This document shows positions 22,365 to 30,192 of a DNA stretch of 64,000 bases, piece after piece. Position numbers and translations under genes: made by a program. Below the pieces are notes generated by a model. It worked only from the letters and a program-made list of their open reading frames with translations. It ran no database searches and had not been told where the DNA came from. The DNA lies in the NCBI GenBank assembly GCA_020848835.1, contig JADLHJ010000044.1:1-64000 (forward strand). The letters run 5' to 3'. The stretch's first letter is position 1. Each line of letters opens with the position of its first letter. Source of the DNA: Candidatus Hydrogenedentota bacterium (lineage in GTDB: Bacteria; Hydrogenedentota; Hydrogenedentia; Hydrogenedentales; SLHB01).

Positions 22365-22640
22365 GTTTTCATAATAGCCTCTCCGATTCAATACCGCTAC
22401 GGGGCAAGAGGGGGTGCAAAAAAACTTTTTTGATGAGACAAGGGGGTGCGACCGCGCGCAAGTCGTTGTAAGTGCCCTGTTTTCAATAAACGTCTCCGGA
22501 TACACCCCTCAAGGGGGGTGGGGGTGTAGGTTCGGTATTTTGACGATTCAAGGGGTGCGACCGGGCCATGATCGTCTTACGTGCTGGTTTCATCATGAAC
22601 GCTCCAATTCGATACTCGCCGAGATTGAGGAGGGTGCGGC
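22365..22640. repeat. Degenerate tandem repeats of about 110 bp
   Basis: Three diverged copies of one block start at 22365 (GTTTTCATAATAGCCTCTCC), 22479 (GTTTTCAATAAACGTCTCCG) and 22587 (GTTTCATCATGAACGCTCCA), each followed by a GATTC/GATAC stretch and, some 35 bases later, a GGGGTGCG block (22410, 22443, 22552, 22631). Spacings are 114 and 108 bases. They fill most of the 653-base gene-free stretch 22214-22866 between the PIN-like gene and vsr; the rest of that gap (22214-22364, 22641-22866) shows nothing I can name. It could be a decayed CRISPR array or an old tandem duplication. Confidence 0.6.
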
Positions 22641-22866
22641 TACGTTTCCTTTTGCGAACACGCATACCGTTCCTAACCATTAGCCCAACGCATTGCACTG
22701 ATCGCGTGCGCTTGTGGCGAGGACTATGGAATTTGGCCACTCCCACAATCACATTGATAAGAAGTCACAGCAGGTTGTCGGAAGCTAAACATCGAAGCTC
22801 CCTGTCGAGTTTTTCAGGCAGTCTTTGCCAAGTGTGTGCTTGAGTATTGCGTTTAGACTGCTGATT

Positions 22867-23289
22867 ATGATGGCAATGGATACCGTATCATCCCAAAAGC
22901 GAAGCGAGATTATGAGTCGTGTACGCGGCAGAGACACGAACCCCGAAATGCTCGTACGCAAAGCAATCCATCGCATGGGTTTTAGGTACCGATTACATGT
23001 AAGTACACTCCCAGGTAAGCCCGATCTCGTTTTTCCGTCGCGCAAGAAGGTAATCTTTGTGCATGGATGCTTCTGGCATAGGCACAAGAAATGCCCCAAT
23101 GCCCGAATACCGAAATCAAGAATTGAATTCTGGCAAGAAAAACTAGAAGGAAATTCTAAGCGTGACAGATTGAACAGGCGGAAACTTCGGGGTATGGGGT
23201 GGACCGTATTGGTCATTTGGGAATGCGAGCTTGCTGCGCTAGAATCCATGAATAGTCGGATACTCAAATTTCTCGAGGGAGTAGAATGA
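22867..23289 (+). CDS. vsr: Very short patch repair endonuclease
   Basis: A 140-aa mismatch endonuclease of the Vsr family, which nicks next to T:G mismatches created when 5-methylcytosine deaminates at a methyltransferase's target site. Recognisable in order: RSEIMSRVRGRDTNPE, RLHVSTLPGKPDLVFP (catalytic Asp in the PD motif), VIFVHGCFWHRHKKC (zinc and catalytic residues), EFWQEKLEGN..RD and GWTVLVIWECEL. The start is uncertain among ATGs at 22867, 22870 and 22876; none has a clear ribosome-binding site, and a TTGAGT-17-GATTAT pair just upstream could even give a leaderless message. Its stop overlaps the methyltransferase start as ATGA, the usual pairing of vsr with a cytosine methyltransferase. 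Confidence 0.93.
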   Translation: MMAMDTVSSQKRSEIMSRVRGRDTNPEMLVRKAIHRMGFRYRLHVSTLPGKPDLVFPSRKKVIFVHGCFWHRHKKCPNARIPKSRIEFWQEKLEGNSKRDRLNRRKLRGMGWTVLVIWECELAALESMNSRILKFLEGVE

Positions 23290-24443
23290 GGTCGGTTGAA
23301 CTTTTTACTGGCGCTGGTGGCTTGGCAATGGGCTTTTCAAAAGCCGGATTCCGTCACGAAGCAGTGCTTGAAGTTGACCAATATGCGTGCGACACAATCC
23401 GGGTCAACGCTCTCAGAAATCATCCGCTTGTTCATAAATGGCGCGTCATACAAGGCAGAGTAGAAAACTTTGATTTTACCAACATAGACAAGCCAGTGGA
23501 CCTAGTCGCAGGAGGACCTCCTTGTCAGCCATTTTCTCTCGGTGGAAAACACCGCGCTTTTTTGGACAGTCGAGATATGTTCCCGCAAGCCGCGAGGGCA
23601 GTAAGAGAACTGGCGCCAAGTGCTTTCGTGTTCGAAAATGTGAAGGGATTAACACGACAATCATTTGCGAGCTATTTTAGCTACATCATCTTGATACTTA
23701 GTTATCCCGAAATCACCATCAAAAAGAATGAGACATGGGAACAACATCTATCTCGCCTTGAACGCTATCATACTAAGGGCTACAGGAGCGGACTCACATA
23801 CAATGTCGTGGCGCGGGTCCTAAATGCTGCTGATTACGGAGTTCCCCAAAGACGAGAGAGAGTTTTTATCGTCGGATTCCGATCGGATGTTGGACAAAAA
23901 TGGTCGTTTCCTGGCGCCACTCATTCCGAATTTGCTTTGCAACACGCTCAATTTGTTTCAGGCGAGTATTGGGAAACACATGGAGTACCCAGGCGCCTTC
24001 GTCCTGAAGTGCCCCAATCCACTCGAATACGCTTGACCCAAAACCATGCAAAGATACCGAACATGCTTCGACCGTGGAGAACAGTCCGAGACTCTATTTC
24101 CGACTTGCCTAGTCCAAGGACCTCCAACTCTTGCCCTATGCTCAATCACAGGGTAATTGAGGGCGCGAGAATTTATAATGGACATACTGGCAGTCCTTAT
24201 GATCAGCCCGCCAAAACTTTAAAGGCGGGCGTACACGGAGTGCCGGGTGGGGAAAATATCGTCGTGTTTCCCAATGGCGAGTATCGATACTTCACCGTTC
24301 GTGAAGCTGCCCGCTTGCAATGCTTCCCTGATGATTACATATTTCACGGATCGTGGACGGAATGTATGCGGCAACTCGGAAATGCAGTGCCGGTCGATTT
24401 ATCTACTGTGATTGCGCAAAGTGTCCGATCGGTAATTGGGTAG
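23286..24443 (+). CDS. DNA (cytosine-5-)-methyltransferase of a type II R-M system
   Basis: A 385-aa C5-cytosine methyltransferase. Motif I ELFTGAGGLAMGF binds S-adenosylmethionine; motif IV GGPPCQPFS carries the catalytic cysteine; motif VI FVFENVKGL; motif VIII YGVPQRRERVFIVG; motifs IX-X near the C terminus (FTVREAARLQCFPDDY, QLGNAVPVDL). The target-recognition region between motifs VIII and IX is about 110 residues. It should protect the site cut by the downstream nuclease. It overlaps vsr by 4 bases and is followed 7 bases later by the nuclease gene. The DNA of this three-gene block is visibly richer in A+T, with more AAT/AAA/TTT codons than its neighbours, suggesting recent acquisition. 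Confidence 0.96.
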   Translation: MRSVELFTGAGGLAMGFSKAGFRHEAVLEVDQYACDTIRVNALRNHPLVHKWRVIQGRVENFDFTNIDKPVDLVAGGPPCQPFSLGGKHRAFLDSRDMFPQAARAVRELAPSAFVFENVKGLTRQSFASYFSYIILILSYPEITIKKNETWEQHLSRLERYHTKGYRSGLTYNVVARVLNAADYGVPQRRERVFIVGFRSDVGQKWSFPGATHSEFALQHAQFVSGEYWETHGVPRRLRPEVPQSTRIRLTQNHAKIPNMLRPWRTVRDSISDLPSPRTSNSCPMLNHRVIEGARIYNGHTGSPYDQPAKTLKAGVHGVPGGENIVVFPNGEYRYFTVREAARLQCFPDDYIFHGSWTECMRQLGNAVPVDLSTVIAQSVRSVIG

Positions 24444-24450
24444 TCTCGAA

Positions 24451-25305
24451 ATGCCTGCTACGCCCGACATTGATGGTTTCCGGAAGCTGCTACGCGAATT
24501 GTTAGAGTCCTTACCCAAAGTTGATCAAGTTAAGGCAGCACGAAGGAATGTCATTCACAATCTGAAATCGGAAATAGACCTGGCAATTCAGAAGCTAGAT
24601 GAATTTGCAAAGGCTGTCGACCCGATTAAACAACCCGTCAAGGTTTTCGATCCGTCGGATCCGCACACAATTGGACAATTGATTGCACTAACTCTATTGG
24701 AACAACCTCGTTTGCCTCTTGCCAGCATAGAGTCTTTCTATGGATCGGGTGTCTACGCGGTATACTACAAAGGCGATTTTCCCGCTTATGTTCCGATTAG
24801 CGGCACCGATACGCCGATATATGTTGGCAAGGCCGACCCTGCAACTCATAATGCGAATCGTCCCGAGGAACAAGGAAGTAAACTCTATATTCGCCTGACA
24901 GACCATTTGCGAAGCATTCGGGCCGCTACAAACTTATCAGACTCTGATTTTGATATTAGGTGTCTTGTTGTAAAGAGCGCTTGGCAAAGCACTGCGGAAA
25001 CGTATTTGATCTCTCACTTCAAGCCCATTTGGAATAACGAGGTTAAAATATGCTTCGGATTCGGTAAGCACGGCGATAGCGCCAAGACACGGGGAAACAA
25101 AGTTTCTCCGTGGGACACGGTACATCCAGGACGATCTTGGGCAATAAAAGCCGGGAATTTCCCAAATGATAAGACCGCTGCACAAATCTTGGACGAGATC
25201 GGTAATCATTTCGTCAAATACCCACCTATGAAAATGCTGGAAGCAATTCCTCTCAAAGCAGGAGACGACGAATACATCGAAAAGCTTGAAGAAATCAGTG
25301 AGTGA
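24451..25305 (+). CDS. Eco29kI-like GIY-YIG type II restriction endonuclease
   Basis: A 284-aa protein with a central GIY-YIG nuclease core: SGVYAVYYKG (the GIY strand), TPIYVGKADP (the YIG strand), the arginine in YIRLTDHLRSI, the metal-binding glutamate in TAETYLISHFKP and the following WNNE. This arrangement matches the Eco29kI family of restriction enzymes, whose founding member cuts CCGCGG. The N-terminal 90 residues are a helical extension, making it longer than Eco29kI (214 aa). Specificity here is inference from family only. I start at the ATG of 24451; a TTG at 24436 would overlap the methyltransferase by 8 bases and add 5 residues. Compositionally A+T-rich like its two partners. Confidence 0.85.
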   Translation: MPATPDIDGFRKLLRELLESLPKVDQVKAARRNVIHNLKSEIDLAIQKLDEFAKAVDPIKQPVKVFDPSDPHTIGQLIALTLLEQPRLPLASIESFYGSGVYAVYYKGDFPAYVPISGTDTPIYVGKADPATHNANRPEEQGSKLYIRLTDHLRSIRAATNLSDSDFDIRCLVVKSAWQSTAETYLISHFKPIWNNEVKICFGFGKHGDSAKTRGNKVSPWDTVHPGRSWAIKAGNFPNDKTAAQILDEIGNHFVKYPPMKMLEAIPLKAGDDEYIEKLEEISE

Positions 25306-25307
25306 AA

Positions 25308-25682
25308 TCACTTACACGCAAGTTCCCGTCTCGTCCTCCTTGCCGATCTCCACTTGACTTCCGTGCACGCATCCCCCGTCAACGGCCGTAACGCCTCCGC
25401 CTTACCCTTCGCCTTCTCCACCGCCGTCTCCTCCAGCGCGCGTTTCATCCCGCGTTCGGAGAGTTTGTAATACCGGCGCGTGCGGCCCTGCGCGGTGACT
25501 TCGTAGGAGATGAGCAGGCCGTCGTTTTCGAGTTCGTGAAGCGCGGGGTAGATGAGCGCTTCCTGGTTGTCGAGCAGACCCGGCGCGCGGTGTTTGATGG
25601 TCTGGGCAAGGGGGTAGCCGAACTCCGGCCCGGGGAGCAGCGCCTCAAGAATCTGATCGTGCAGACGGCCCGTGTGCGACAT
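25308..25682 (-). CDS. PadR-family transcriptional regulator
   Basis: A 124-aa winged-helix repressor-type regulator. LHDQILEALLPGPEFGYPLAQTIKHR matches the PadR pattern of helix 1, turn and recognition helix; IYPALHELENDGLLISYEV followed by GRTRRYYKLSERG is the conserved wing. Family members sense hydrophobic ligands or partner proteins and commonly repress adjacent membrane-protein genes. I choose the ATG at 25680-25682, with AGGT about 10 bases upstream; an upstream extension to 25733 adds 17 residues without similarity. It is convergent with the restriction nuclease (2-base gap) and divergent from the ECF sigma factor cluster, which it might control. Confidence 0.87.
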   Translation of the reverse strand: MSHTGRLHDQILEALLPGPEFGYPLAQTIKHRAPGLLDNQEALIYPALHELENDGLLISYEVTAQGRTRRYYKLSERGMKRALEETAVEKAKGKAEALRPLTGDACTEVKWRSARRTRRELACK

Positions 25683-25799
25683 CGCGTTATACCTACCCAC
25701 TACGAGCATACGGCAGGTACGGGATAGCGTCAAGTGCGGCGCGGCGGGTGTATTTCAAAGCGAAGCTTCCTCCTTCGCCAGTAAGTTTCGGAGGACAAG

Positions 25800-25823
25800 T
25801 TTTCAAGAGTGCGTTCCCAAGCG
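25800..25823. repeat. Dispersed repeat D, copy 1
   Basis: A 24-base block beginning TTTTCAAGAGTGCGTTCCCA and ending AGCG is identical to 60232-60255. Both copies are preceded by a CAAAGCG(A/G)AGC segment, so the homologous element is longer. It lies in the 323-base gap between the PadR gene and the sigma factor, which otherwise contains the family B hairpin at 25888 and no gene I can support. Confidence 0.8.
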
Positions 25824-25887
25824 AGAGGCTCTCGGGACGGACCACCGTCTCTGCCGGCAAGGGCTTGGGAGCGAGAACAACCCGAAG

Positions 25888-25914
25888 AAAGGCGGAGCTG
25901 TCGCTCCGCACTCC
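25888..25914 (-). repeat. Repeat family B hairpin
   Basis: On the minus strand: GGAGTGCGGAGC, GACA loop, GCTCCGCCTTT. The stem GCGGAGC/GCTCCGC has seven perfect pairs. Compared with the copy at 18226, two stem positions differ on both sides so that pairing is kept, and the GACA loop and GGAGTGCG lead are conserved. It lies upstream of the ECF sigma factor and points away from it. Confidence 0.7.
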
Positions 25915-26005
25915 ATGGCGCTGCGCGCGGGTACCGTCCATCCCCAGATTTTTCGTAAGTAATCCTGCGTTTGCGTTACCAATAGGGTTGTATCGAGGAA
26001 AGACG

Positions 26006-26524
26006 GTGCGGGACGAAGACCGAAAGACATTGTTTCTGAACTGGCTGGATGGGCATGGCGCGGCGGTCATGAAGGTGGCGCGCGCGTACACGCTCACGGC
26101 GGAGGAGTGCCAGGACCTGGCGCAGGAGATTCTCTTGCAGGCGTGGCAGTCGCTGCCGAAGTTCGAACAACGGTCGAGCGCAGCGACGTGGTTTTACCGG
26201 CTCGCGTTGAACACCGCGATGAATTGGAAACGTAAAGATACGCCGCGGCGCGACCGGCAACTGCCGTTGTTGGATGTACACGTCGTACGGGCGGATGGCG
26301 CGGAGCAGGCGCAGCACCGCGATACCGTTGAACACCTTTACAAGGCCATACAGCGTTTGCCGAAAGGCGATGCGGCGCTTGTGCTGCTTTACCTCGACGA
26401 TTTGAGCTACCGCGAGATGGCCGATGTGCTTGGCATTTCCGAAAACAACATCGGCGTGAAACTGAACCGCGCGAAGAAAGCGTTAAGCGATCTCATGAAG
26501 GAGACGTCACATGTGCCCCGATGA
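26006..26524 (+). CDS. ECF-type RNA polymerase sigma factor
   Basis: A 172-aa extracytoplasmic-function sigma factor with region 2 (AEECQDLAQEILLQAWQSLPKFEQRSSAATWFYRLALNTAMNW compressed here; it binds core polymerase and melts the -10) and region 4 (RLPKGDAALVLLYLDDLSYREMADVLGISENNIGVKLNRAKKAL pattern, the -35-binding helix-turn-helix). I start at GTG 26006-26008: CGAGGA lies 6 bases upstream and the protein then begins with DEDRKTLFLNWLDGHG, typical of the family; the open frame extends upstream to 25748 but that part encodes the repeats. It overlaps the next gene by 14 bases, so the membrane serine hydrolase downstream is its likely partner or anti-sigma factor. Confidence 0.92.
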   Translation: MRDEDRKTLFLNWLDGHGAAVMKVARAYTLTAEECQDLAQEILLQAWQSLPKFEQRSSAATWFYRLALNTAMNWKRKDTPRRDRQLPLLDVHVVRADGAEQAQHRDTVEHLYKAIQRLPKGDAALVLLYLDDLSYREMADVLGISENNIGVKLNRAKKALSDLMKETSHVPR

Positions 26525-28709
26525 TCTTCAACAGGCCTGGCAGGCGGAATCTTCTCGGACGCGTGTTTCGGTCGATGCCGATGTCTTGCGGAAATCGGTG
26601 CAAGGCAGTCAGCACCGGTTTCGCGCGATGGTATTCGCGCGCGATCTGCGTGAGGCCGGAATCGCGCTATTGATGTTGCCGCTGTGGTTTGTGTTGGGCT
26701 ACGCGATTTCACCGCCGTGGACGTGGTATCTCTCGGTGCCTGGGCTCATTTGGATCATCGTATTCATCGTGGTAGATCGCAGGCGCCATAGACAGCGGCG
26801 GGTCGGTCCGGACGAACCGTTGCTCAGCAGCGTGGCGGAATCGTTGAAGCAGGTGGAACATCAGATTTGGCTGTTGCGAAATGTACTGTGGTGGTACCTG
26901 CTGCCGTTGGGCGTTCCGCTGGTCGCTTTCTTCGTGCACGTTTCCTGGCTGACTGCCGATAGTTGGGTGGAAGCGCTTGCATCCGGATCGGTGATGACCG
27001 TCTTTGTCTTGGTGCTTTACGTATTCATCTATTGGTTGAACCAATATGCAGTCCGCAAGCAACTCGAACCACGGCGACAAGAATTGTCCGCGTTGCTCGC
27101 CAGCCTTGGCGATGAAACCGCGGAGGGCGTGAATGGAGAATTCCCGATTCTCACCGCGGCATCGCGAAAGCCTACCTGGCGACGAACCATTATTGGCGTC
27201 TTGTGCGCGTTGGTACTGCTTGCCGTTGCTGTAGACGTCATCTACATCCTCGCGAATTTGGACAGCCGCGGCCGCTACGCGAAACTCGCACCTTTTACCG
27301 ACGTGCGCTGGAGTGAGGATGCGCCGGTAATAGAAATCGACGGCCAAAACTATTTGCTTTATTCGATTGATGGGATTCCAGTCAAGGACATCGCCGCATT
27401 CTGCAAACAAACCTATAAGGAAAAATGGCAGAAGCGCTTCGCGGAAGACTTGGTCGAAGTCATGACGGCAATGGGCCACGCGCCAAGTGAAACCGTCAAA
27501 CTGGATGTCATTTCGGTTGCGCAGCCCGGAGGTAAAATGACGAAAGAGGTCCCGATGACGGCAGCCAATCGCAATGCCGTCCGAAAGGAAGCTGAACGAC
27601 GCGAAGAGTTTGAAGCGTGGAAAGAGAACAACGAACGCGAAAAGAACCAGCCAAATACGCCACTCTCCGAACTCGTTTCGGCGCTCAGAAAAGAAAGCAA
27701 ACTCGTGGGCCTTGCCGCAATGGTGATGGTCGATGGCAAAGTCATTGAGTCAGCCGCAGACGGAGAGCGCAAATCGGGCAGCGATGTTGCCGTGACTGTT
27801 GAAGACCAGTGGCATCTCGGATCGATTACCAAATCGATCACGGCTACCATGATTGCGTGTTTGGTGGAAGCTGGAAAAATGAATTGGGACGATACCGTCG
27901 GCGAAATCTTCCCCGACGCGCCCATGCACGAAGAGTGGAAAGTGGTCACGCTACGCCAACTGCTCACGCACACGTCCGGTGCGCCCGCGAACTTCCCGAC
28001 GTCGGTGATGTTCAAAAGTCCGGAGATTGGCGCTGACTCGACGGCGGCGCGGCGCGACGCCGTACTTAATGTTATGGCCGAGAAACCGGAATCCAAGCCG
28101 GGCACGGTGCATGCCTATTCGAATGTTGGTTTCACCATTGCGGGCGCGATGGCGGAAAGAGTCACCGGCGAAACCTGGGACGCGCTGGTCAAGCACGAAG
28201 TATTCGATTTGCTGTCGCTCCCGAGCGCGGGTTTCGGTCCGCCGAAAAGCGTGGACAAAAAACTGGAACAGCCGCAGGGCCATACTTCAGTGTTCGGGTG
28301 GAAGGTTGGCGCAGGCGAGGATGCGGATAACACCTTCATCATCGGCCCCGCGGGCATCGTACACATGACGCTTGAAGACCTCTGCACCTACGCGACCGAA
28401 CACCTGCGCGGCGAACGGGGCGAAGGCAAACTGCTAAGGGCCGAAACCTACGCGCAACTCCACAAACCCGAACTCGACGACTACGCCTGCGGCTGGGTAA
28501 AAGTCGAGGCGAGGCCCACAATCCCGCATACGCATTACTGGCACAACGGCTCGAACACCATGTGGTACGCGCTCGTCGTCTTCATCCCGGATGCGAACAT
28601 GGTCGTCGCTGTCGCCTCCAACGATGGCGACATTGCGAATGCTGAATCCGCCGCGTGGAAAATTGTGGAAAACAGTGCCAAATCTCCGCAGGACGTGGAG
28701 CAAAAATAG
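26511..28709 (+). CDS. Membrane-anchored serine hydrolase (class C beta-lactamase fold) with anti-sigma-like N-terminal region
   Basis: A 732-aa fusion. Residues 1-45 (CPDDLQQAWQAESSR...) are a soluble segment typical of proteins encoded right after ECF sigma factors; about four membrane helices follow between residues 45 and 250. A spacer domain with YLLYSIDGIPVKDIAAFCKQ and KRFAEDLVEVMTAMGH precedes a beta-lactamase/D-aminopeptidase-like domain (about 395-725): SITK gives the catalytic Ser-x-x-Lys, AYSN the Tyr-x-Asn, and HNGSN stands where KTG/HxG is expected. The enzyme domain should lie outside the cytoplasm. Substrate unknown: peptide, ester or peptidoglycan are all possible. The 14-base overlap with the sigma gene suggests sigma control linked to an extracytoplasmic hydrolase. 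Confidence 0.85.
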   Translation: MCPDDLQQAWQAESSRTRVSVDADVLRKSVQGSQHRFRAMVFARDLREAGIALLMLPLWFVLGYAISPPWTWYLSVPGLIWIIVFIVVDRRRHRQRRVGPDEPLLSSVAESLKQVEHQIWLLRNVLWWYLLPLGVPLVAFFVHVSWLTADSWVEALASGSVMTVFVLVLYVFIYWLNQYAVRKQLEPRRQELSALLASLGDETAEGVNGEFPILTAASRKPTWRRTIIGVLCALVLLAVAVDVIYILANLDSRGRYAKLAPFTDVRWSEDAPVIEIDGQNYLLYSIDGIPVKDIAAFCKQTYKEKWQKRFAEDLVEVMTAMGHAPSETVKLDVISVAQPGGKMTKEVPMTAANRNAVRKEAERREEFEAWKENNEREKNQPNTPLSELVSALRKESKLVGLAAMVMVDGKVIESAADGERKSGSDVAVTVEDQWHLGSITKSITATMIACLVEAGKMNWDDTVGEIFPDAPMHEEWKVVTLRQLLTHTSGAPANFPTSVMFKSPEIGADSTAARRDAVLNVMAEKPESKPGTVHAYSNVGFTIAGAMAERVTGETWDALVKHEVFDLLSLPSAGFGPPKSVDKKLEQPQGHTSVFGWKVGAGEDADNTFIIGPAGIVHMTLEDLCTYATEHLRGERGEGKLLRAETYAQLHKPELDDYACGWVKVEARPTIPHTHYWHNGSNTMWYALVVFIPDANMVVAVASNDGDIANAESAAWKIVENSAKSPQDVEQK

Positions 28710-28810
28710 CCTACAGCGACTACGCGTCCACCGCGCGGGCGGAGGGTTGCGGTGTGACCTTCGCCCATGACATCCTTTTCATCACGGTCTTTGGTGCAAA
28801 GGAAACGAAT

Positions 28811-30121
28811 ATGCGCGGCATTCGATCTGTCTTGCTTCTTTTTCTTGCCTGTGTCTTTGCGGCGGTAACCGCGCGTGCGGAAGATAGTTGGCCCGAGTTT
28901 CGCGGGCCGTTTGGTAACGGCCACGTCGTCGCGGACGGCAAGAAGGTCGGCCTGCCGACTGCTTGGAGCGAATCGGAAAATGTGGCGTGGAAAACGGAGA
29001 TTCCTCCATACGGTTGGTCCACCCCGGTAGTACTCGGAAACAACATTTGGCTAACAACGGCCACCGAAGACGGGCACGACTTCTTCGCAATATGCGTTGC
29101 CGCAGATACCGGCAGGATTAAGTTCAACGAGAAACTTTTTCATCACGACAATCCCGAGCCATTGAATAATGCGGTGAATTGCTATGCGTCGCCGTCGGCG
29201 GCAATCGAACCGGGGCGGGTTTATGTCCATTTCGGCAGTTACGGCACGGCGTGTTTGGATTCTGAAACGGGCAAGACAATCTGGAAGCGCGAAGACTTGC
29301 CGTGTCGGCATTATCGCGGGCCAGGGTCTTCTCCGATTCTGTACAAGGACTTTTTGGTCCTCACCTTCGACGGCGTTGACCAGCAATACCTCACCGCGCT
29401 CGACAAGAAAACCGGCGATACGGTCTGGCGCACGGACCGCAGCACGAAGTATACGGACTACGACGCGCAGGGCAATATTCTCCGTGAGGGCGATGCGCGC
29501 AAGTCCTACTCGACGCCTATCGTGGTGGACGTGAAGGGAACAGCGCAGATCATTAGTCCGGGAACCGAAAGTGCATTTGCGTACGAAGCAGGCACAGGCA
29601 AGGAAATCTGGTCAGTGCGCTATAGCGGCTACACCGCCGCGCCAATGCCAGTCTACGGAAATGGCATCGCGTACATTTTATCGGGCCGAGGAAAGAATAG
29701 TCTGAACGCGGTGAAGGTGGACGGCACGGGCGATGTAACGGAGTCGGGCCGCGTATGGAAGTATGAAGGCGAAGGATTGCCAACGGAGCCGTCGCCGATT
29801 CTTATTGATGGTTTGCTATATCTTGTGAGCAACAATGGCCAAGTGACCTGTCTGGATGCGAAGTCGGGCGAGGTCGTCTGGACAGAGCGCATCGGCGGAA
29901 ATTTTGTGGCGTCACCCATCTATGCGGACGGGATGATTTATTGCAGCAGCACGCAGGGTAAGACTACGGTATTGAAAGCCGGGCGGAAGTTTGAGCAGGT
30001 CGCGGTGAACGCGCTGGACGAAGGGTTCATGGCGTCGCCCGCAGTGACGGGCAAGGCGCTGATCCTGCGCACGAAGACGCACCTGTACCGGATTGAAGCG
30101 GGGGCACCCAAAACGAACTAG
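28811..30121 (+). CDS. Secreted PQQ-type beta-propeller protein, copy 1
   Basis: A 436-aa exported protein with signal peptide MRGIRSVLLLFLACVFAAV ending in TARA. The mature part begins WPEFRGPFGNGH and consists of BamB/PQQ-dehydrogenase-like blades with the recurring pattern (Y/C)LDxxTGxxxW, e.g. ACLDSETGKTIWKR, TALDKKTGDTVWRT, FAYEAGTGKEIWSV and CLDAKSGEVVWTE. No PQQ ligand or dehydrogenase active site is recognisable, so it is probably a structural or binding propeller. The ATG at 28811 has AAAGGA 7-8 bases upstream; a longer frame back to 28655 overlaps the hydrolase gene. The WPEFRGP opening is shared with the two later paralogues at 34000 and 35808. Confidence 0.87.
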   Translation: MRGIRSVLLLFLACVFAAVTARAEDSWPEFRGPFGNGHVVADGKKVGLPTAWSESENVAWKTEIPPYGWSTPVVLGNNIWLTTATEDGHDFFAICVAADTGRIKFNEKLFHHDNPEPLNNAVNCYASPSAAIEPGRVYVHFGSYGTACLDSETGKTIWKREDLPCRHYRGPGSSPILYKDFLVLTFDGVDQQYLTALDKKTGDTVWRTDRSTKYTDYDAQGNILREGDARKSYSTPIVVDVKGTAQIISPGTESAFAYEAGTGKEIWSVRYSGYTAAPMPVYGNGIAYILSGRGKNSLNAVKVDGTGDVTESGRVWKYEGEGLPTEPSPILIDGLLYLVSNNGQVTCLDAKSGEVVWTERIGGNFVASPIYADGMIYCSSTQGKTTVLKAGRKFEQVAVNALDEGFMASPAVTGKALILRTKTHLYRIEAGAPKTN

Positions 30122-30192
30122 TCAACGGGCTTGGGGACGGGGTTTTTGTTCATCGCCAATTGGAGCGTTGGGGATGAATCGTTATTACCGAC

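Noticed and set aside
22365..22640. CRISPR array
   Set aside because: Only three poorly conserved copies with a period near 110 bases, no uniform spacers and no cas genes; kept as a degenerate repeat instead.
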